Source of the DNA: Polytrichum commune
Lineage: Eukaryota > Streptophyta > Polytrichopsida > Polytrichales > Polytrichaceae
NCBI GenBank assembly: GCA_950295325.1
Contig: OX485809.1
Location: forward strand, 28,088,001-28,148,000
DNA length: 60,000 bases
Direction: 5' to 3'
Part shown: piece after piece, positions 22,557 through 35,300 of the stretch
Position numbering within the stretch: the first letter of the stretch is position 1
Layout: every line of letters starts with the position of its first letter
Made by a program: the position numbers and the translations under genes
The notes under the pieces: generated by a model
What the model was told of the DNA's origin: nothing
What the model saw: the letters and a program-made list of their open reading frames with translations, nothing else
Databases searched by the model: none

Positions 22557-23640
22557 ATTGTCTGCTTCTTTGATGTTCATATATTGTGTAATCACTACAC
22601 TAAAGATCTGATTTAGTGTGGCATTAGAATTGGTGCGCCTTGTAAATTAGAGTGGCCTTCACGACTTGTCATCTGGCACCAAGTGTCACATGACACCCTC
22701 TCTAGTAGTCACAAGACAATTAACGGGGGTCGATGAATAGTGTGGACCACACTGTATCTAATGTTTTGTGTAATGGGTTGGGGTCATCTTGAGTTTGTCT
22801 GACAATTGATTGGTGCCTCATGTTATACCGACATTGGATGGTTTCTTCTTTGTTGAGCAAGGTGGTGGAATGTTCTATGTTGCATTTGATCTTTACGTGT
22901 CACCAATCAATTCTGTGGGTGACTTCTGGGTAATGATTCTTCTATTTCCTTTGATAGAATGAAAACTCAACTCCTAGTTAATATGTCATCCACATTCTAA
23001 TCTATGTTGGCCTAGTCAAGTACTCATTTGAATGATAGCCTTGAACACTTTTGGTGTTATTAGTATAGCTACAAATAACAATCCTTGGGACAATCGTATG
23101 TCATGATCATGACTATATTCCTATCCTAGCATCAAGCCTCAGGGGTGTGTTGGGACTTTTACCCCACATCAATCTTATGTTGCATGTTTTGCTTACCCTA
23201 TGCCTCTTACCTGTGTCACTTGGTTGGCCTTGTCCTCTGAGTATGTAAACTACCTTCTTCCAACTTGATATCCACCATTAGTGTGAATATGTGTGCTTGC
23301 TTGCGTGTTGAAACTCGTGTTAGGATCTCTAAGGGTCATGAGGTGAACTTAGGCTCCTTTGCTAATTCCGACTTATTGGGTTAACCTCCCATTGTCGCAC
23401 CGGTGGATTCCCGAATTTGTCCAAGCTTGTCAATAGATCCAAAGGATGGCTAGCCCTAAATTGACACGTGAGTCTATATATATGGCATTTGGTAGAACCT
23501 GATGGTGGTTGTGTGGCAGCTGTGGCTTACCAACAACTTGATCGAGCTTTTGGTTGGGTGCCAATATCATTTTTTATTTTTTATTTTTTTAATCTCAAGT
23601 TTATGCTTAACTCTCACTTGGATCTTAATGATGCGAGCAT
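22557..23640. other. Intergenic with degenerate MITE ends
   Basis: CACTACACTAAAGATCTGAT (22590) and nearby TTTAGTGTGG look like an eroded MITE terminus. No gene or RNA was recognised in the rest. Confidence 0.4.
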
Positions 23641-23810
23641 TACACTAAATATAATATTTAGTGTCATATGGAAGTTTATGTCGCTATTGTAACTTTTTTG
23701 GATGACACTTCTTATGAAGAAGTGAACAAATATTGTCATGGATGATGAATGAGTTCATCCATTGGCCAAAACCCTGCCTTCTCTTGTCAGGAACTACATA
23801 TTTAGTGTAG
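23641..23810 (-). mobile_element. Family B MITE, internally deleted copy
   Basis: It begins TACACTAAATATAATATTTA and ends CATATTTAGTGTAG. The interior GTGAACAAATA.TGTCATGGATGATG, TTCATCCAT.GGCCAAAACCCT and CTTCTCTTGTCAG matches 52700-52842, but most of the 400-bp consensus is missing, so a central deletion is inferred. Confidence 0.75.
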
Positions 23811-24394
23811 TTGTTAGATCAATGATATGTGGTAACTAGCATTGGCAACCTCACTAAATATCTAAGTGCCTCTTTCATTGATTGATGTGTTAGTTTTGGA
23901 GTTTGATTTCTTAATTATAATTTTACCACCAGATTTTCGTTTTCTAGAGCATTAATGTGATGCAAGGGTGGTAATTATTATGTTCATTTGTAGTTAGATC
24001 AGACATGTACATGTGCTTTTACTGTTGTGGTCAATGGGTCCAACTTTTAGATGGGGTGGATGGATTTAGAGTGAACAGAAGGTTTTTAGAAATTTAGAAT
24101 TCATTATATTATGTTATAGTTATTATTATTTAATTTGGTGATACAGTCATAGCAAGTCATCAAATGTTCTTCATCAATAGCATGTAACTCAACGATTATA
24201 TTAAAGAAACAAAGATAAGAGCACAATAACTTAGCCACAATTTGGAGAGTAGACCTAAAGAAAGTTCATAAGAGCTACAAGAGTCTCTAATTTATAAAAA
24301 CCTAAAATGCATGGGAGTCATTGAGGATTATGACATATGAAAACAATGGATGGAAATGTGAAGTATATGAAACTAACACATTTATTGTCAATTT
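23811..24394. other. Intergenic, no gene seen
   Basis: AT-rich sequence with no coherent frame or repeat boundary. Confidence 0.4.
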
Positions 24395-24600
24395 TTTCTC
24401 TAAACCTTAGGACCCTCTTTTGTACATCTACATTTACTTCATAAAATTTAATAGCTTTTTTAAATGTACACATTTAAGAAAAAGAAAAAGAACCTCTCCC
24501 TCATGTATACTATGTACGCTAATACCCCAAATAATACCCCTTCTTACGTTAACGTTAGTTCGTATGTAGTATGAAGAGTCCACTCCCCTTGGTCTAGAGA
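24395..24600 (-). repeat. Inverted partial copy of the 25.0-26.6 kb element
   Basis: Its reverse complement runs from GGGAGTGGACTCTTCATACT through GTAAGAAGGGGTATTATTTG to AATGTAGATGTACAAAAG, in the same order as 25046-25250 and 25866-26060. Only the first about 200 bp of the unit is present. Confidence 0.8.
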
Positions 24601-25045
24601 TTAGATCGAACTTTGTGGACACTATCATTATTTGAGAGAAGATGCTACGTTCCATACTCCATACGTAGTTTTTTTTAGAAAGGAGCACTTTGATATATCA
24701 TAAATTTCCTATTTATATCACAATGATTGATATGCCAAGCAAATGGTAGAAGAGCATTACTAGGTCTAAAAGCATTGACTAAAATGAAAGTGACAATTTT
24801 GTGTTCACAATATCCTTAACAACCTACCATCATAGTATGATACTTTTGGGAGGATTTTCCAAGCTATAAGAGAACTCCTACACTAGGTCAACTTGGCACA
24901 TGGTTGCATATGGAAGAAACAATAAGGTGTTGAGTTTCACGCCTATAGATACAAGGCCCTAGTGATGGGAATTAGAAGTTCAATGAGGCAAACCCAAATA
25001 ACACACTAGATACGCAACCTTGGGAGGAAAGAGACGACCCCTGAA

Positions 25046-25788
25046 GGGATGGACTTTTCATATCATGTAAAAACTAACATGAGTGTAAGAAGGAGTATTA
25101 TTTGAGGCATTAGCATACATAGTACATAAGGGAGAGATACTATTTTTTCTCTAGAGTGTACATCTAGAAAGGCTATTAATATTATTTAAAAAAAGTAAAT
25201 GTAGATGTACAAAAGGGGGCCCTAAGGTTTAGAGGAAGAAAAATCTGATAATAGGTTTGTTAGAGTTATCCAATTCATGTTGTCTCCATTGTTGTCATAT
25301 GGTCATAGTCCTTAATGACTACCATGTATGTTCTTGTTAGGGTTTGTGTTTGGGTTTTTATGTTTTAGAGCCTCTAGTATTTACATATTAGAGGCTCTTG
25401 GAGTGCTCATGGGCTTCCTTGAGTTTTTTCTTTGGATTGTGACTAACTTATTGTGCTCTTGTCTTTGTTGTTTGATAGAATTGTTGAGTTACATGCTATG
25501 ATTGAAAACATTTCAATAACTTTCTCATTGGAAAGTGAAAGTGAATTTTATTTGTATTAAAGGCTTATTTACTTCATGATTTATATTTTATATATACAAT
25601 GGATGTATTTATCACATTAAAATAAGAAAGCTTAGTATAAATACACAAGTCCATTTTGTAGCATGCCATTAGTACATATACAATTTTCTTCTTCTCTATA
25701 CACGTCTTGTATATAAGAGGGTTTAATTTCATAATGACCCACGCATGTCATTTAGGTTTCCAGTGAAGAGTCCACCCCCCGGAACACT
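25046..25788 (+). mobile_element. About 0.74-kb repeat unit, tandem copy 1
   Basis: It starts GGATGGACTTTTCATATCAT and ends AGTGAAGAGTCCACCCCCC, so its extremes are inverse of each other (GGGGTGGACTCTTCA). It shares nearly all blocks with 25866-26586, for example TCATATGGTCATAGTCCTTA, GACTACCATGTATGTTCTTG and TTGGAAAGTGAAAGTGAATT. No coding potential. It is probably a TIR element, but no target duplication could be fixed. Confidence 0.75.
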
Positions 25789-25865
25789 ACCATTGTTGCA
25801 ACCAAATAGAACAATTGACCAAATACATATAAACTTATCTTCATGTAAACAAACCATCAATCCCA

Positions 25866-26586
25866 GGGGATGGACTCTTCATACCATGTATGCACTAACA
25901 TGAATGTAAGAAGGGGTATTATTTGAGGCATTAGCGGACATGGTATGCAAAGGGGAGAAATATTATTTTTCTCTTGTGTGTACATCTAGAAAGGTTATTA
26001 ATGTTTTTTAAGTAGTGGTAGATGTATGAAAGGGGGCCTTTAGGTTTAGGGGAAAAAAAAACTGACAATTGATTTGTTAGTTTTATCTAATTCACATTTT
26101 CATTCATTGGTGTCATATGGTCATAGTCCTTAATGACTACCATGTATGTTCTTGTTAGGGCTTGTGTTTGGGGTGCTAGGTCTTTACAAGTTAAAGGCTC
26201 TTGGAGTGCTCATGGGCTTCTTTGAAATTTTCTCTTTGGGTTGTGGCCAACTTATTATGCTCTTGTCTTTGTTTGTTTGATACAATCATGAGTTGCATGA
26301 TATGAATGAAAAAAAGTCCAATGACTAAGTTCCCATTGGAAAGTGAAAGTGAATTTTATGTATAATATAGGCTTATTTTATTCATGATTTAGAGTTTGTA
26401 TATACAGTGGAGGCATTTATCATATTAAATTAAAAAGATTAGTATAAAAACACGAATCCATTTTCTAGCATGTTGTAAGTGCATATAAATTTTATTTTCT
26501 CTATAAGCTTCTGGTAAATAGGGGGTTTGATTTCATACTGACCCACACATGTCATCTAGATTTCCAAGTGAAGAGCCCATCCCCTG
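25866..26586 (+). mobile_element. About 0.72-kb repeat unit, tandem copy 2
   Basis: Starts GGGGATGGACTCTTCATACC and ends AAGTGAAGAGCCCATCCCC. Collinear with copy 1 but with indels, about 80 bp downstream of it. A frame at 26549 that begins in its end has no recognised product. Confidence 0.75.
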
Positions 26587-26589
26587 GGC

Positions 26590-27595
26590 CCCCAATGAAC
26601 TTACAATACAATCTAGGTCACCATGGAGCCCTCGCACCGCACTCCATGACTACTGTGTGCTAAACATTCACCTCAACCATGCATCATATCACCGGGTTAT
26701 CACAAGATGGAATGGAAAACCAAATGTACATATAAATGGAATGAGCATTTGCTGGCTTGGTGCTAATAGACTCATTTGAGAACTCAATAAATTCTAGCAC
26801 CTTTCGGCGTTTCCCTATGACCACTCAATGTGTCCTAACATAGTGTCGTGCCCCTATTTGGACAGTGCTAACGAACCACACCAAGCCTTGTGAAGGCTAA
26901 GTATGAGGATTATCCCGAAAGGAGCTTCACATTGCCTCTTTAGGGTACTAACATTCTTTTGATTGCCTAAAATGAAGGTCTCGTTTTTATGGGTGAGATA
27001 CTATTGGGAATTTTTTTTCAAGGGCTTTCCAACAATGTAAAGAGTGTCCCAACCAGACAAGGGACGTGACCTACAAAGCCTGTGAAAGTCCACTAGAGCA
27101 ATTAGTCTTACGAGAGAGCTGACTAATCTTGTCTTGATCAATGTCTTGTCCTGATAGGATATGTCATCACTATACATGTAGAGTTAAGTTATGACAACAT
27201 ACATCCCTTGAAAGGGTCCTGGTAATCAAGTTTATCAGTTGCTATTCATTCCACCTCTTGTTAATCCACCCTTTTTCCGTCAAAAAACTTGTTGGAATAT
27301 TGTTCATACATGTTATTCACCTCAAGCACATTATGTAAGGCATAAATATGTATACATAATATTGTTGCATCAATGTATTGATTGACCGAGTTTATATTTC
27401 AGTCGATATAAGTATGTTACACTTGCATCACTAATTTAGATTTTGCTTGGTCAAGAATGTAACAAGAAACTTTAACCAATCACTACATCATTTCATGAAA
27501 TCAGTGGCTCCACAAGTATTGTAAGTCCCATATACTTAACTATGTTTGTAGATAAATTGCATCAGAATTATCCTGTTAAGCATAGTCAGTTTAGT
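26590..27595. other. Intergenic, no gene seen
   Basis: No recognised coding, RNA or repeat features. Confidence 0.4.
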
Positions 27596-27599
27596 TCTG

Positions 27600-27872
27600 G
27601 TAGGCCTTCACAACAATTCAAGAGTTCTCATATTCCCAACAAAAAATCCTTAGTTCACTTTTGTGATCAAATAACATAGTTAATGTTTGAATATTAAGTA
27701 ACCATGTCTAGGGCATGAGTAACTCTGGCCAAGTAGGCCTTCACAACAATTTAGGAGTTCCCATATTCCCAGCAAAAAAATCCTTAATTCATTTCTGTGA
27801 TCAGATAACACAATTTAATGTCTGAATATAAAGTAACCATGTCCTGGCCGTGAGCAACTCTGGTTCCAATAC
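27600..27872 (+). repeat. Tandem duplication, two about 136-bp units
   Basis: TAGGCCTTCACAACAATT opens each unit (27602 and 27738). Both share ATATTCCCA.CAAAAAA, TGTGATCA.ATAACA and AAGTAACCATGTC, ending in GAG.AACTCTGG. Roughly 85-90 percent alike by eye. Confidence 0.85.
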
Positions 27873-29136
27873 TTTTAACTAATGTCATTAGTACCTTACT
27901 CTCCCAATGCTGACGTCCCACACATGTTTACTTAGACACAAATATATGTTTGCTTCGACACAAATATGTATCACAGTCACTTATTAGGAGGGTTCTGATA
28001 AATCCTGGATATATTTTGATCCATACTAGAATATCCATACACCACTTTTTCAGGAGATCATGGCAGTTTTCAAAAATATTTGTGACTATCTATAGAGTTC
28101 CTCTAACTCTATCTTTTATTTTTTGTATGAAAATTAAGAGTCCCAGACTTTATTTGATATACCTTGTATAGTTAGATGTCTATATAGGTTGTCTTTTTCT
28201 TGATCTTATTCTATATAATCCCAACTGCTTTAGTACCACAAGGTTCATAGAGCTCAAGTTGAGGATCAATTAGAGCATATAGAGAAAAGATAGATGTAAA
28301 AACAATAAAGACTCAAATTCAATTCGGACATAAAGCAAGTAGTCTTTAGGAATTGAGATGAGTGGACAAATCTTCGGAATGCGTGTAGCACTTGTAGAAG
28401 GGTCCTCACCTGTGCCCATGCTCCCCAAGAATACCACAAAGTATGTCAGTAGAGCGTACAACAGGTGTTAGCAGACCTCTTACTTCTTATCGATGTCAAC
28501 AAGGCTATACTACTTCCTTAGAGGTAGGTAATTCACACCATTACTACATTCTCTTGTTATATATAGTCATACAAGTTTTTGTAACAAATAATCATGTAAT
28601 TTGAGCAAGATTTGTGCTAGCTCAAGTTCTTAGTCACATTCACATGTAAGCTATCCGCCTACAAGGCTTATATTCTCCACCTTGAACTCCTCAGAGACTG
28701 ATCCTAGTTTGCTCATCTTGTTTTTTAGTATCTTTGCAAGTCCTTAGTCACCCACAGTAGCAAATCTTGAGACTACCACTACGCAACTGAGAATGGTGTT
28801 GCAAAGTTTGAGGCTTTGTAAACTCAAAGTGAGAGAACTAGATGCGGCAACCTGTCTATCTAGACTGAGTGTTTCACAACCTTGCCGCAAATCCCAGAAA
28901 CCTTTAACCCTCAGTCAGGAGTAGGTGAAGGTAAGTCTTAGTTGCTGGGAAACTATAGTATTGCAAGTCTCAGAGACTCGTAGCTCTCTCTCGACATGCA
29001 CAAGAACGAACAAATTTTGGTTACCAAAAACTATAATACCAGAAGTTGCCCAGGACTTACTGGCGCCTTAAATTTCATTTTTTCCTTATTTTTTCCCGGG
29101 CAGCCCATGAGGGAATATTCAGTTTCAAGAAACCAA

Positions 29137-29139
<3 letters not shown>
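27873..29139. other. Intergenic, no gene seen
   Basis: Frames of 60-96 codons are present but are compositionally random. The one crossing 29140-29218 is produced by the GA microsatellite. Confidence 0.45.

Positions 29140-29218
<79 letters not shown>
29140..29218. repeat. (GA)n microsatellite, about 39 units
   Basis: Uninterrupted GA dinucleotide, the counterpart of the CT run at 6035-6127. Confidence 0.97.
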
Positions 29219-29219
<1 letters not shown>

Positions 29220-30595
29220 ATTCTTTGACGATGGGATGGGGCCCCTACGTGGAGGACTATTAACTTATATGAGTGGGGAAACGTAGTGAGGTCACGTGGT
29301 GGGTCTTGGGACTTCCCCGACTCCGAGGACTAGAGTGAGCATCCCCATTTGGGCTCCTTCGCAATCTGCACAGTAAGGTATGTTCCAAACTATTGAGAGA
29401 GGGTCTTGAGGTTACATTCATTCTTCTATCTAGTGTGGGCTCCTAAATAATGTGCCATAACATTAGGGTGGTCCACTTTAATTGAAGAGTTTTTTCGGCA
29501 TAAAGTGGCTCAATAAAATGATTGTGGTTCACATGAGTCATTGCATGGACTCCCACCATCATTGTTCGGCCACCACTCCTTGCAAATGTTCATAAAGTGA
29601 ACAGTATCTCTAAAAATCTAAAGATGATTTGTCATACCTTAAAGTTACCATTGCGTGATGAGAATAATGTGTTTTAGAATTTTATTTGGAGAAGGTTATG
29701 TAACTCCACAATATTATGTTGTAGTGTAAACATGATGGACATCCTAGAGTTGCAATTGTAGAGGCAAGATGTTCAAGTTGTGAGGTGAGAGGGAGAAGAC
29801 GAGAGCAGGACAGAAAAGAAAGAGCGGAAGGTGATGTGAAAGTTAAAAATTACAAAACATGTCGTGAGCTTCAAAGAGCAGGAGCAAGAAAACCTACCCT
29901 GAGAAAGAAGGAGGACCAAGTTGGCTCCTTGTGACATATGTGCAGAGGTTATAGGTAGGCATGCCAACTATTCAACCAATCAAAGATGACTAACTAGCAA
30001 GTTTCACTAATAGTTGGTGAAAAAGTTTAACTATGCAAAAATGACTCCTTACCTTAGATGCCATGGTTCCTTGTGTTACCCCCAACCATACATACACCCA
30101 AATATTCATATGAGCTTTGAAAACTATAAAGACAGGGGCTAAAACCTCAATTTGGATTTGCTAACGATCTCATACTAATCACATGTTTTATATCTCAAGA
30201 GAAATGCGCTAGTTGGATAAAGTAACCATTCATAAGCCATCTACCTTAGAATCCATGAGCTGAGCAAATTCATGGGTGAAGCCACTGGTCTTGATTTGCA
30301 ATTACTAACATGCTCAAGCTTCTAATGTTGGCATTTATCAACTAAACAATCTCACAAGGCTGGAGGTGTCCACATTAGCCTCATCTACCTGCCCCACACT
30401 TAGTCCAACTTCTAGAGTATGAGCAAGTAGCAGTCATCGTTATTGATTGCAGTATGAACAATGTGATAAGAGCATGTAGGTAGTTGAGTTAGATAGTACC
30501 TGCCGAACATGCTTTCTATGTTGAGGATTAGTTCTTGTTGGCATGTTGGAGTAGATGTGAATTTTTTGGTGCAACTTGGAATTGTCTCATTGCAA
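29219..30595. other. Intergenic, no gene seen
   Basis: No coherent frame, RNA or repeat boundary was identified. Confidence 0.4.
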
Positions 30596-30601
30596 GTTCA
30601 T

Positions 30602-31122
30602 GGTAGCCCGGGGTGGCAACTCAAACAAACAATTACAGGGGGCTCGTCCGAAAATTTCACAAAGGCATAGATTATGTACACATAATCATGCATATAATAT
30701 AGATTATGTTTCAAATTATCTAGATTCAAGAGTTTCAAAAGAGAAGCGGGAGAGAAGCCACTGAGAGAAGTCGGGAAGAGAGTTAGGGTTAGGGCTTCCA
30801 AGGCAAAATAATCTAGATTATCTTCAAATTTTTGTAGATTATATAAATTATAATTAGGTATGATGGAGACCAAATTATGGTCGAGCCCCCCTATCCAAGA
30901 GAAAGTCCACATTATTTTCAAATTAATCATGTGTTACAATACATAGACATGTTCAAACCTCAAAAAAAAAACAAAATTACATATTATGGACAGTCTCAAT
31001 GTGCACTACATCACTCCATTCTAAGTTTCTGTAAAATTGTTCTTTGGTATGAATGTACAAGAAGAATATGGATGGATTATCTGTTACAATTGATTTTGCA
31101 CTAGTTGCCACCCCGGGCATTG
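30602..31122. mobile_element. Putative TIR element with GCCCGGGGTGGCAACT ends
   Basis: TAGCCCGGGGTGGCAACT at about 30603 is matched in inverse orientation by AGTTGCCACCCCGGGC at about 31103-31118. A second nested inverse pair GGGGGCTCG / CGAGCCCCC lies at about 30639 and 30881. No transposase. Target duplication not resolved. Confidence 0.6.
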
Positions 31123-32341
31123 TAGTTGAGGCTGAAGTGCAAGAGAGGCAACTCACCTTGCGTTCCCTGGGCCCAAGCAATAGCATCTTCTCCACCCGAA
31201 TTTGCATCTTCAGTGCCACAATTAATTCTCTTCACTTGCCTCCGAATTCCTCCCACCTCAGACCCCACTCACTGATTCACCATCTGCAGTGGCATTCGAA
31301 ACAGGAATGAGCCTCTAGGCCTCCTGAGAATTGAACCTCGTTATGGAAAACTGGATCAACAAGCTTCTTGGTATCGAAATGAAATGTGTGGTAGAATGAC
31401 TATTTGGATGGATTGATGAATTCATGATGCAGTGGAGGAAGACCTTCATTGTATATCAATGTGGCCATCTTGTATGAATAGGTTGAGTTCTTAATCGAAG
31501 ACGGCTCTCAACAACAAATTCGCCACCTCCATCCACCAAAACCAAGTTGCCGCCTCTTGATTTGTTCAGCTTGTCCACAAAAATCAAACTTTTCATAGCT
31601 CAATGAGTAGCACTCTTGATTATGGAGGATGGTGAAGTGCAATTTGATTTCTGCGAAGGTGACTAACCCAAATATCATCAACGCGGCGGCTAAATTGGCA
31701 TGTATTACTCACCCACTGAATTTGGGTGATTGATTGTACTAGCGATTAGGAGCCAAAACGAGGTGTCCGAGTAAGGAAGCTAAACAAAGTAGCCTCATCT
31801 ACTTTAAGAGGTATTTTGAACTCCAAGTTTCTTGGACCCAAACCCTAAGATAATCCCACCCTGAGCTCATGGACTACATAATCAGCGAGAGGAGAGTGGA
31901 CAACGAGTTGCGATAACAATGAGTTGCAGTAACAACGAGACATACATCTACTTCAGCCATTCATTGGACATTATCAGTATGCTCATGGACATAAACCAAA
32001 AGTTGTGGATGGAGTTTTCTATTATTGGATAGGAAAACACAAAAAGAAACCTAACTACATATTGTAACAAAATGATGCATGTACGATATTAGACGTAGTG
32101 TTGATCATCTCACAAAGACCATGCGTTTTGGCCTAAAACCAACAGTCTCGCATAAATGAGGATGAGCGCTACCTACCTGCACCTTGCCTGTAAATAGCTT
32201 AGGGTGGAGTGCCTTTTGGTGTGGTGTGGTGGAGATGATCTTAAGAAGTAACGAGCCAATATTGTTGTGGATATTGTTGTTGTGTGCACTCTCCGTGGCT
32301 ATGGGAGGAAGGACTTCGTTGCTCTCCTCACCGCCAGCGCC
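31123..32341. other. Upstream region of the FKBP gene
   Basis: Contains frames on both strands with no recognised product. The last few hundred bases, which include TTGTTGTGGATATTGTTGTTG at about 32260-32282, are probably the promoter and 5' leader of the FKBP gene. No core promoter motif can be assigned safely. Confidence 0.35.
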
Positions 32342-35300
32342 ATGATCAGCTCCCACCGCTGCTTGCAGCCCAATGTGGCCGCAGCTCCGGGTAAGCATCT
32401 CAAACTTTGATGCGTGAATTTGGACGTTTTGGAACCAAATTTGGTTCGCAGTGGCCTCAGAACGATTTGAATTGTGCACAAATTGTGTTCGTATTGCCAC
32501 TCCGTCTTGGCTTTCGGAGCGTCTAGAAACCTCGGTCGGAAAGGAGGAAGATGTTGGCTACAGGATTGGTGCTAAGAGTATCTCTTGAAAAATTATTTGA
32601 TATGCAATTGGAAATTATGGAAAGAACTTGGCTTCTGGTGCATCGGGCAGAACCTTTCTTCTTGGCTTTGTGCATTACTATTCCGTAGGCTCGAACTGTG
32701 CCATTTTGAGGCAGGAAAGGGTCGATATTGAACCATCTCCGACCCAAAATATGTGATGTGTAACTGGAAAATTCTGCAACAAATCGGGGTTGTAGGGGCC
32801 TCAGAACGATGTGAACAAACTTTTTGGCTTGCTTGTGCATTGCCGTTCCTTCTTGGGTACCAATTAAAGGGTCGATGTTCAAGCATCTCTCACCTAAATG
32901 TTTTCGATGTGAAGTTGAATATCTGGGAGAAAGAAAGGTGGACTTAAAGTGGCTTCTGAAAGGCGTTGTAGTGTGCACATAGTTTTGCTATTAGCTTGTG
33001 CGTTTCCATTCCGTCGTGGTTTTGGTGGGAAGGAGGGCTTCTGGGTCACAAAAGGGTGGATGTTAAACTATGAGTTGAACATACTTTTTTGGTGCCTTAC
33101 CATTCCTTCTTGGGTTGTAATCAAAGGGTCGTTGTTCAATCATCTCTCACCCAATTTTTTCCTATGTGAAATTGGAATACCTGGGAGAAAAAAAGGTGAA
33201 CTCAAGTGGCTTCTGGAAGGTGTTGTAGTGTCCAGACCTTTGTGATATTAGCCTGTGCATTGCCATTCCATCTTGGTTTTCGTGGGAGTGAGGGGTTCTG
33301 GGGTACAAGAGGCCGGATGTAAAGCTATGGGTTCTGATTAAAGGGCCGATGTTCAACTTGTGTAGAACTTGTGTAAAACTTGTGCATTGCCATTTCTTCT
33401 TGGGTTCCAATCAAAGGGTCGATGTTCAACCATCTCTCACCCAAGTTTTTCCTAAGTAAACATGGAATACCTGAGAATGAGGTTTTTGGGGCACAAAAGG
33501 GTGGATGCAAATCTATGGGTTCTAAAGTATTCCTGATGTTGGCAGCTTGGGTAGGGGGAATTGCCTCCCGAGGGTTTTGCGATGCTCCCAGCTTGACCGC
33601 TCGAACCACATCCGCAACAGTGCGGTGTGTAAATTCGGCAAGCGGTGATGAAGAGCAGCAAAAGGTGGGCTCTGCGAAAGTATCAGGACGCAGAGAATTG
33701 CTAAACCTTGCGATAGGGTTAGGGAGTGCCGTGCTCGTGGGGACTGCATCAGCTGTCACCAAGAATAAGCCTCCTCCGAACAGCCCCTTCGACGAGAAGC
33801 GGTTGCTTGACCAGAATAAGCGTATGCAAAAATTGAACAATGCTCCAGCAGGCTTCCCCGGTTTCATTCGTGAAGGTACATCTTTCATACTTGTACGGTC
33901 CAAGTGGTTGCAATTTGCAATGCATTCCATATGGGTAGCAGATGTTACTAGATTTGTTTTCCCAAGTTGTGAGGAATTGCACCAATTGAAGGTTTTTGCT
34001 TGTCCAGCACACACATGAAATGCACCAGTGAGCTCTTAGTGAGGCATATCTTTCATCAAGAGGAGACTTTACATTTTTACCCAAGTTACTTACCAGTTTG
34101 ATATGGTGGGAATATGAACAAATCTTTCAAGTCCGGGAATGGGTTTCAATCCAGTACAGTCAGCAGATGTGCTTAGATTTTGCAAGTTATGAGGAATTGT
34201 ACCAGTTAAAGGTTTTTGCCTGTCCAGCACATATACGAACAAGTAACTCCTTATATAGAACTTGCCGCCACTCACCTCACGGCCTTGGCTTTGGCATGGG
34301 TGATGGAATACACCAGCTAGCTCTTCATGAGGCATATCTTTCATCAACAGGAGAATACATATTTGCTAACTTTAAGCAGTCCTTGATAGAAGTGCTTGAT
34401 CTGAAGATGAATTTTCTTGCAGCATTCATATATTGATTTACTGGATTCCGGTGGTGCAAGTTTGTGAACTATTTGAATTCTAAGTTGTGAAGATCCTTGC
34501 ATTCATTTACCCAAGTTCCTTACCAGTTTGATATGGTGGGAATATGGACAAGTCTTTAAGCATGGGAATGGGTGTCAATACAATACAGTTAGCAGATGTT
34601 ACTAGATTTAATCCATTTTGTGAGGAATTGCACCAATTGAAGGTTTGTGCTTGTCCAGATCATAGATCAAATGCACCAAGTTCTTCATGAGGCATATCTT
34701 CCATCAAGAGAATCCATAGTTGCTTACCTGAAGCAGTGCTTGGTATAAGTGGTTATATCAACTGCAGACGAATTTGGATTCTGGTGGTGCAAGTTTGTGG
34801 GTGTTTGAAGTTTTCTAAGTTGTGAAGATCCTTACCAGTTTGATATGGTGGGAATATGCACAAATCTTTAAAGTCTGGGAATATGAGTGTTTGTGAAATC
34901 AGGCCATTCTGTTCCAATTTCAGTAATGCATGTCATTAGAGGTTTATGGGCCAGTAGAAGCTCAAAAAATTGTTATGTGCGACTTTGAGCTAGGTTGTCA
35001 AAACTGAAGTTAAGCATCTGTGTGATTAGGTTTTGAAGTGAAGGTGCTGACAGGCGAGCAGTATATAACGGCAGAGTCAGGACTTATTTACTTGGACCTT
35101 GTCGAAGGCACGGGTGAACAACCCAAGGATGGCCAACAGGTCTCCTCAATTTTCAATTCACACTCTTCAATTTTGCACATCCATTTTGTGCGTACCATTT
35201 AGTGAGTAGGGGTAATGTGCCGTTGACATCTGTTTATATATCGAGGTTCTTGTACTTTGGATGCAGGTGAAATTCCACTATATTGGGTATAATGAGAATG

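Noticed and set aside
33380-33545. Plus-strand start upstream of FKBP exon 2
   Set aside because: Its first 55 codons are translated intron repeat; exon 1 at 32342 joined at 33546 gives a better transit peptide in phase.
33876-34436. Continuation of the FKBP frame past 33875 and the frame at 34098
   Set aside because: This is intron 2 with internal repeats; the FKBP domain resumes at 35030 with correct phase.
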